Positions 6,170 through 10,228 of a stretch of DNA of 10,228 nt are shown here, in pieces (the first letter of the stretch is position 1; every line of letters begins with the position of its first letter). A model generated the notes under the pieces. The model was not told the origin of the DNA and searched no databases. It saw only the letters and a list, made by a program, of their open reading frames with translations. The DNA comes from Chloromonas sp. AAM2 (lineage: Eukaryota; Chlorophyta; Chlorophyceae; Chlamydomonadales; Chlamydomonadaceae), in assembly GCA_004335635.1 (NCBI GenBank), contig QAXH01001911.1:1-10228 (forward strand), written 5' to 3'. The position numbers were made by a program, and so were the translations under genes.

Positions 6170-7273
6170 ATGGCATGCAGTACCCCTGTTGCTGGGTGCT
6201 CTTGCACTTGTGCGTGCCACACCGGTCCTGGCGGTGCCGCACACTTGCAGCAATGCACCACGGCGATCTTTGACTATACATATCGAAGCATGTGCGCTGA
6301 CCCTTCCGTGTTCCGTAACCGAGTGCAGGAGTTTTGTACTGCCGGCTTCAGGTCTTCAACAGCCATCAACGGTGTGCAGTTTGTGGTGTTCGAGGAGGGC
6401 AATGGCAAAGGCCACGGGGTCCGGATTGAAAGTAGGGGCAGAGCGCAGACTGGATTTTCCTCTCAAGCTTTGGCCCGCCCTGGCGATGTACTGGGGTTGA
6501 TTGCTGGTATGGTGTGTGCACCGGGCAGCGCAGTAGCTGACAGCTGGTTCAGTTGGGACCTACGTTCCGACTCTGACTTGTGCATGTTCCCCAAGGGCCT
6601 AATCGGTGTTCTGGATGGTTCAAAGAGCACAACCGTTGTCAGCCTCGTCAATGGCTCATCTGAGGATGAGCCGCACAACTGCTGCGCGATGTCACATCCG
6701 CAGCGGGCGTTCTTGCTGCTATGCGCTTGTCGCGAGTTGCGGCATGGTGATGTACTGCGTCTCAGCTACGCCCCCACTCAGGCAGATAAACATCGCTGGA
6801 CGCTCTTTGCTGATGTGCTGCCCGACACCAGCGCAGGCAGGCGGCGCTGCGTCTGTACACAGTGCATGATCCACGACTACACAACTGGCATTGGAGAAAG
6901 GGTGCCTACTGAGCAACTGAATGTTTTACGAGTTTGGGGTGTATATGCCTCCCTCAGTGCATCCCAGCGGCAGGAGCTGCCAGTGACGGCTCTGGAGTGG
7001 GCAAGCGCCCCCCTGATGTTCTGTTACGCTGTTACGGAGGGGGAAGATGATGCAGCCGAGCGTATCGTGCCCAACTTACTGTACGAACCTGCGTCAGGCA
7101 TGTTGCACATGGGTGTGGGGGCCCAAGGCAAATCCTTGCGGGTACCCATAGAGTCTCTGCAGCGGCAAGACGCATTGCGGCTCTATGTCAATCTGCACCG
7201 CTGGCAGCCCAGTGGGTGTCTGCAAAAGCTGTCCTTGGCTGAGGTCCCGCCCTTGTGCCCCGCTCACCCTTGA
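6170..7273 (+). CDS. SET-domain-like protein
   Basis: Intact 367-residue ORF. Residues 77-201 follow the order of a SET lysine methyltransferase domain: GNGKGHGVRI (the GxG SAM-binding strand), RPGDVLGLIAGMV (like KGD.I.EY.G), SLVNGSSEDEPHNC (like INHS..PNC, but lacking the His) and CACRELRHGDVLRLSYA (like A.RDI..GEEL..DY). CVCTQC at 227-232 could be a post-SET zinc cluster. The Cys-rich N-terminus (residues 3-29) may bind metal. The C-terminal third (residues 245-360) is unrecognised. If the reading is right, the product methylates lysine in histones or other proteins, and viral SET proteins such as the chlorovirus vSET are known. The missing NHS His and insertions make activity uncertain. 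It is divergent from the methyltransferase and upstream of the Tudor-nuclease gene, with a 92-bp gap. Confidence 0.5.
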   Translation: MACSTPVAGCSCTCACHTGPGGAAHLQQCTTAIFDYTYRSMCADPSVFRNRVQEFCTAGFRSSTAINGVQFVVFEEGNGKGHGVRIESRGRAQTGFSSQALARPGDVLGLIAGMVCAPGSAVADSWFSWDLRSDSDLCMFPKGLIGVLDGSKSTTVVSLVNGSSEDEPHNCCAMSHPQRAFLLLCACRELRHGDVLRLSYAPTQADKHRWTLFADVLPDTSAGRRRCVCTQCMIHDYTTGIGERVPTEQLNVLRVWGVYASLSASQRQELPVTALEWASAPLMFCYAVTEGEDDAAERIVPNLLYEPASGMLHMGVGAQGKSLRVPIESLQRQDALRLYVNLHRWQPSGCLQKLSLAEVPPLCPAHP

Positions 7274-7365
7274 AGGAACTCTGTCCCCACCTTTTTGTTG
7301 CCAGTGTGACAATTGCTGAAATTTGGTTGCTTCCATGTTGATTATGACAAGTACACACCAGCGCC

Positions 7366-7521
7366 ATGGCATTGGTAGACGATGCTATTTGGCTTGTCTG
7401 GCGGCTGGATGGCACTTGCTATGTGTACCCTTGTCAGGTTCTGCAAGTCTTGAGCACCGATGCTTCGACCACAGTGGTCATGCTCAGGTACTACCAGGAC
7501 AATGGCTTCTGGGCCAGGTGA
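7366..7521 (+). CDS. Tudor-like N-terminal ORF (51 aa)
   Basis: Short frame with a strong Kozak context. It has alternating aromatic and hydrophobic residues typical of a five-stranded Tudor/PWWP-type barrel, which binds modified histone tails. It ends at TGA 7519-7521; one base offset (about 7513-7517) leads into the next open frame, which continues in the same style. The fold call is tentative. Confidence 0.45.
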   Translation: MALVDDAIWLVWRLDGTCYVYPCQVLQVLSTDASTTVVMLRYYQDNGFWAR

Positions 7522-8399
7522 CCCTCTGCGTGGCTTCGTGCCGTGATGAGGCCGTCATTCACCACAAGTCAAGGATCCACCTGGATTGGGCCATCAGGAC
7601 CACAACTGTACCTGGGGAGGGCCGACGACAGCGGCCTGCACCAGCCCTGCAGCGGCAGGAGTCTGCGCCCAGATCATCGCACCCAGCACCATGTGTTGAA
7701 CAGACACCACCATCCAAGCGTGCACACATGCAAACAGTGGCAGCACCTGAAGGCGGTGTGCAATCCCAGCCCCAAGTCGATGTTGTGAACCGCCTAGGCT
7801 TATGTGAGGAACTCATCAGCTTGTGCAGAATGGAAGTGGCCAAGCTTGGTGATCAGATCACGGAGTGGAGGGGCAAGTTTGACGCCTGGGACACAACACT
7901 GCAGCGGATGCAGGACTACCAACGACAGCAGGCTATGATGGCCGAGGAACTGAGAAAGCTGAAGATTGTGACAAAGGTTGATGCCGCGCCTTCCGGGCCA
8001 GAGGACCCGCCACAACAGCCAGAGGCTGCGTCCTCCTCCTCTGCACCCCTGTGCATGGTGTGCAGACAGAAGGTGGCCTATGACATGCCTCTATGCAGTC
8101 TAATGACAGTACTTGCTGGTGAAGGGGCCCCGGCCAACTTGAGAGACATGTTCAGCCTCCCGGGCGGCAGAGTGAAGGCTGCATCACCCTTGAAGAAGCT
8201 GGTGCAGTGTGACTCTTGCATGCCAGCGGGGGTACTGAAGCTGGTGGTGTGCACCAGCGGCGGGGCTGGCAACCGCCTCACATGCGATTGGTGTCGCTGC
8301 CGTATGACAACCAACACGACGGATGCGACCTCAAGGTGTGTGGCACAACCTCAAGGTGTGTGGCAAGAAGCACTCAAACTGCCGCACCTTGGTCATTGA
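7518..8399 (+). CDS. Coiled-coil and Cys-rich middle part
   Basis: Open frame ending at TGA 8397-8399. In order: a short continuation of the N-terminal domain, a Pro/Gln/Ser-rich linker, a charged helix from CEELISLCRMEVAKLGDQ to MAEELRKLKIV (likely coiled coil), a Ser/Glu-rich spacer, then CMVC, CDSC and CDWCRC pairs that could bind two zinc ions. The last 30 or so codons (from about 8305) lose protein-like composition and are probably out of the ancestral frame. No start codon of its own is credible. Confidence 0.5.
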   Translation: MTLCVASCRDEAVIHHKSRIHLDWAIRTTTVPGEGRRQRPAPALQRQESAPRSSHPAPCVEQTPPSKRAHMQTVAAPEGGVQSQPQVDVVNRLGLCEELISLCRMEVAKLGDQITEWRGKFDAWDTTLQRMQDYQRQQAMMAEELRKLKIVTKVDAAPSGPEDPPQQPEAASSSSAPLCMVCRQKVAYDMPLCSLMTVLAGEGAPANLRDMFSLPGGRVKAASPLKKLVQCDSCMPAGVLKLVVCTSGGAGNRLTCDWCRCRMTTNTTDATSRCVAQPQGVWQEALKLPHLGH

Positions 8400-9066
8400 G
8401 AACGAGACTGACAGGCAAGGCAACACATTGTTCCTTAGCAAGGGCCTGGCTCCAGTCAAAGAAGTGGTGCCATGGGACGATGTGAAGTTCGTTGATGTCG
8501 GTTTGGAGCAGTACAATGATGCCGACTATGTGGTCGTGGCATCATCAACCCTAGGCAAAGCACTTGTAATCATTGAAATTGATAACATGTCGCACGCTGG
8601 TGGCAGGCAGTACACACCTGAAGCAGAGAGAAAGAAGAATGACGGCAATTTCGCAAGTGCAGCAGGGGTGGACCGTGTGCTGTTCATGCGTATCAACCCC
8701 TCCGGCGCCTACAGCACACATGACGGTGAAGCCAACCTGGACAAGAGAGCACGGTGGCTGATTGCCCGTGATTGGATAATCACCTTCCTGCGAGCTCCCT
8801 ATGGGTCGTGGACATATGGTGACAGGTTGCTGCTGTACCTGTTCTATGATCACACTTCTCAACTGCTTGACCACCGGCCGGCTTCCTTCACAACTGTGAT
8901 AGCCTATCAGGCACCTGCCTTGCCAGAGCAGTGCACAGTGCCCCTTGCGGACTGGGCCTGCAGCCTGGACCCATACTTGATGATGAAGGGGAGCTCCATC
9001 GCACAAGCAAGCCTTGCACTGGACAACAGGCTTGCCCAGCCATCACGGCCTGCAGGGGTTGTGTGA
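8323..9066 (+). CDS. PD-(D/E)XK / Vsr-like nuclease domain protein
   Basis: 247-residue frame from the ATG at 8323. The core is DYVVVASSTLGKALVIIEID (Asp68, Glu85, Asp87), then SH at 90-91, YTPEAERKKND (97-107) and the strand RVLFMRINPSG (118-128). The Asp, Glu-x-Asp, His and Arg/Asn pattern with a following strand is that of very-short-patch-repair and DUF559-like endonucleases within the PD-(D/E)XK fold. Helices after it (LDKRARWLIARDWIITFLR and LLLYLFYD) are also protein-like. The first 12 codons come from the tandem duplication and are probably not ancestral; CGKKHSNC onward is. A DNA-cutting role near a C5 methyltransferase would fit restriction or mismatch nicking, but this is inference. 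Confidence 0.5.
   Translation: MRPQGVWHNLKVCGKKHSNCRTLVIENETDRQGNTLFLSKGLAPVKEVVPWDDVKFVDVGLEQYNDADYVVVASSTLGKALVIIEIDNMSHAGGRQYTPEAERKKNDGNFASAAGVDRVLFMRINPSGAYSTHDGEANLDKRARWLIARDWIITFLRAPYGSWTYGDRLLLYLFYDHTSQLLDHRPASFTTVIAYQAPALPEQCTVPLADWACSLDPYLMMKGSSIAQASLALDNRLAQPSRPAGVV
8328..8367 (+). repeat. 20-bp tandem duplication causing a frameshift
   Basis: The unit ACCTCAAGGTGTGTGGCA plus two bases occurs twice in a row, starting at 8328 and 8348. Since 20 is not a multiple of three, the duplication shifts the frame. Removing one copy joins the frame reading DGCDLKVCG directly to KKHSNCRTLVIENETD. Confidence 0.9.
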
Positions 9067-9108
9067 GCTGGTCGCAGTGCTGGCAGCCTGTGGGGCTGGC
9101 TGGGCCCT

Positions 9109-9172
9109 GCTATGGTGCAGGGTCCCCTGCATACTACTAAGGGTGGATGCAAGGACCCTGCACCACATGCAG
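9109..9172. repeat. Gene-end hairpin repeat
   Basis: Perfect 13-bp arms TGGTGCAGGGTCC (9113-9125) and GGACCCTGCACCA (9153-9165), with an inner stem TGCAT/ATGCA (9128-9132 and 9147-9151) and a 14-base loop. It lies 43 bases after the nuclease-like stop. Confidence 0.8.
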
Positions 9173-9244
9173 CCCGGATCAGCCACCCTGTGAAGCTAGG
9201 CTCCACAATGCATACCGAGCAGGCTGTGAAAGGGGGTGTGCCAT

Positions 9245-9328
9245 GCAGGGCCCTTTACCTTCTGCTGTGGTGCAGGGTGCCGTGTATGCTACTAAGGGGT
9301 GGATGCAGGGACCCTGCACCACATGCAG
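9245..9328. repeat. Gene-end hairpin repeat, extended copy
   Basis: Perfect 13-bp arms TGTGGTGCAGGGT (9266-9278) and ACCCTGCACCACA (9311-9323). The left flank GCAGGGCCCT...CTTCTGCTG is shared with 4829-4850, so the repeat unit there is longer than the hairpin alone. Confidence 0.8.
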
Positions 9329-9411
9329 CTGTAATCTGCTGGATCTGTTGCGGACGCCTTTATGCACGCTCGGCGGGCTGTGGAAGGAGATGTCCCACTC
9401 CAGGGCCTGAA

Positions 9412-9525
9412 TTCGTCTATTCTTTCGGGTAAACATTCTTCAGATGCAGGGTTGAAACCGCAACCCAGCAAGTGCGCAGGAGTTGTTTCTGCTTTTACCT
9501 GGTCGTAAGGTAGGCGGATGTCAGG
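9412..9525 (-). pseudogene. Decayed 3' end of a second C5 methyltransferase
   Basis: On the minus strand the frame reads LPYDQVKAETTPAHLLGCGF then NPASEE, matching LPTQVRFEVSTPAHLRGGGL and NPAFVEW of the intact methyltransferase (residues 354-380). The DNA matches closely around CAACTCCTGC and GCGGTTTSAACCCTGC. The bases for WLMG are mostly deleted, so the copy cannot be functional. Only the last 35-40 codons are recognisable. Upstream on that strand lies the start of the next plus-strand gene, so the rest is gone. Confidence 0.7.
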
Positions 9526-9564
9526 GGAGGTAAGGCCAAGGTGGCGTATCTGTGACAAGCAGAG

Positions 9565-10228
9565 ATGGCGACCAACACAAACACAAGTATCGCCGACAAC
9601 TTCCTGGAGCTGATTGGAAGGCAATGCCGGTACAAGAAAACCAGTGGGGATATGCTGTTGGCGCGACTGCAAGCTGTTGCTGGCATTGCTTGTGACACGC
9701 TCATACGGATTTTGCTCAACCCAGGCGAGCACGCACTGACACTGAAGACGCACTTCAGGTCACCCCTGGCTTTGCAGCATCATGTTCAGGCAATCATCAC
9801 AAGTATAAAGTACTTGGGGAAGCAAGTCCCCGCCCACTGCCTCCAGGCATGGTGTGATGTTATGAATGATGCAAGCACACAGTGCAACGAGCTGCAAAAC
9901 ATGATAGAAGCAGCTTTTCCTGAAGCGACGGATGCCAGCCCCAAAACCATTGCTGGCTATGTCAATCACCTTATGAACATGAGTGCATTGCTCAATGTTA
10001 AGAACTTCATGGACATCCTGGTCAATCCGTCGGAGCACAGGATTGAGCTACACCGCGCCTGCAAAAGCCCCTACACCGAGAGCACATACATCACGGCACT
10101 GCTCGCGGTATTCAAGTATAATCCGGCTCTCAAGGCACAGCACCCTGATGCACTCCTGGCATGGTCACAGGCCTGCTCTGAGCACCGGGCTCGACATCTA
10201 GACAATGCTAGGCAAAACGCGCCTGTGA
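9565..10228 (+). CDS. Tyrosine-recombinase-like N-terminal region (runs off the right edge)
   Basis: An open frame from the ATG at 9565 (context AGAGATGG) continues to the end, giving 221 codons. It is all-helical and soluble, with no catalytic residues yet in view. Two internal repeats are clear: residues 27-110 and 125-215 share LLNPGEH / LVNPSEH, a following [KR]SP motif, a helix with I.A, and an AW motif (QAWCDVM / LAWSQAC). Paired SAM-like helical core-binding domains and a trailing N.RQN.P segment (residues 214-220) recall the N-terminal part of tyrosine recombinases in Crypton-type and large-virus elements. The catalytic domain (R...HxxR...Y) would lie beyond 10228, so the family call is tentative, while the coding status is firm. 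Confidence 0.5.
   Translation, partial: MATNTNTSIADNFLELIGRQCRYKKTSGDMLLARLQAVAGIACDTLIRILLNPGEHALTLKTHFRSPLALQHHVQAIITSIKYLGKQVPAHCLQAWCDVMNDASTQCNELQNMIEAAFPEATDASPKTIAGYVNHLMNMSALLNVKNFMDILVNPSEHRIELHRACKSPYTESTYITALLAVFKYNPALKAQHPDALLAWSQACSEHRARHLDNARQNAPV

Larger units (their letters stand above)
7366..9066 (+). pseudogene. Tudor-like / coiled-coil / zinc / nuclease-like gene spread over three frames
   Basis: Coding-quality sequence continues from 7366 to 9066 but changes frame at three points. This suggests one ancestral gene of about 560 residues. From the ATG at 7366 (context GCCATGG) a 51-codon frame reads IWLVWRLDGTCYVYPCQVL and LRYYQDNGFW, resembling a Tudor or PWWP barrel, then TGA at 7519. 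The next frame over continues VTLCVASCRDEAVIHHK, a Pro/Gln-rich linker, a coiled coil (about 7800-7977) and CxxC pairs. Near 8300 sense moves to a second frame (YDNQHDGCDLKVCG), and a 20-bp duplication at 8328-8367 moves it to a third, which runs as the nuclease part to TGA 9064-9066. Splicing could explain the first shift; the duplication is a plain mutation. The nuclease piece could still be made from the ATG at 8323. Confidence 0.55.
9067..9564. other. Gene-end region with two hairpin repeats and a methyltransferase relic
   Basis: 498 bp between the nuclease-like stop and the next start. It holds hairpin repeats at 9109-9172 and 9264-9328, a TGTAA polyadenylation-like signal at 9330-9334, and a decayed minus-strand copy of the methyltransferase 3' end at about 9412-9525. 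No intact gene seen. Confidence 0.6.

Noticed and set aside
7323..7517. Start of the coiled-coil ORF at 7323
   Set aside because: The frame from 7323 to about 7517 begins at a TTG and overlaps the better Tudor-like frame from the ATG at 7366, so it is probably out-of-frame translation.
9147..9432. Cys-rich ORFs across the hairpin repeats (9112-9432 and 9147-9410)
   Set aside because: They translate repeated hairpin DNA, so the repeated peptide pattern comes from the DNA repeat and not from a protein domain.

Overview
The window looks like nuclear DNA of a GC-rich unicellular eukaryote, most likely a green alga. It carries a cluster of replication, DNA-modification and chromatin-type genes of the kind seen in endogenised large DNA viruses or large self-replicating mobile elements. 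The eukaryotic evidence is one gene split by four phase-consistent GT-AG introns (donors GTAAGC, GTGAGT, GTAAAA, GTACGG; acceptors ending GCAG). There are no Shine-Dalgarno-led operons, and several starts have a good Kozak context. The viral or mobile-element evidence is gene content only: a herpesvirus-type origin-binding helicase, a DNA cytosine-5 methyltransferase, a SET-like protein, a nuclease-like protein and a recombinase-like protein. No host housekeeping gene is visible.

Layout. 1-376 (-): 5' part of a gene that runs off the left edge. 484-4474 (+): a multi-exon origin-binding-protein helicase. It has lost or lies far from its 5' exon, contains an in-frame TAG, and is interrupted in its last exon by a 404-bp element with 89-bp terminal direct repeats and a tRNA-like core. 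4475-4924: convergent gene-end region with hairpin repeats. 4925-6097 (-): intact intronless C5 methyltransferase. 6098-6169: short divergent intergenic region. 6170-7273 (+): intact SET-domain-like ORF. 7366-9066 (+): what appears to be one ancestral gene (Tudor-like barrel, coiled coil, Cys-rich zinc module, PD-(D/E)XK-like nuclease), now spread over three frames. One of the shifts is explained by a 20-bp tandem duplication. 9067-9564: two more hairpin repeats and a decayed second copy of the methyltransferase 3' end. 9565-10228 (+): an ORF open at the right edge with two internal repeats that resemble tyrosine-recombinase core-binding domains.

How the genes may work together (inference): helicase for replication initiation, methyltransferase plus nuclease for marking and cutting DNA, SET and Tudor-like proteins for chromatin, recombinase for integration. 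The two intact central genes beside broken neighbours suggest an integrated element in decay. All names come from motif reading; no database search was possible.
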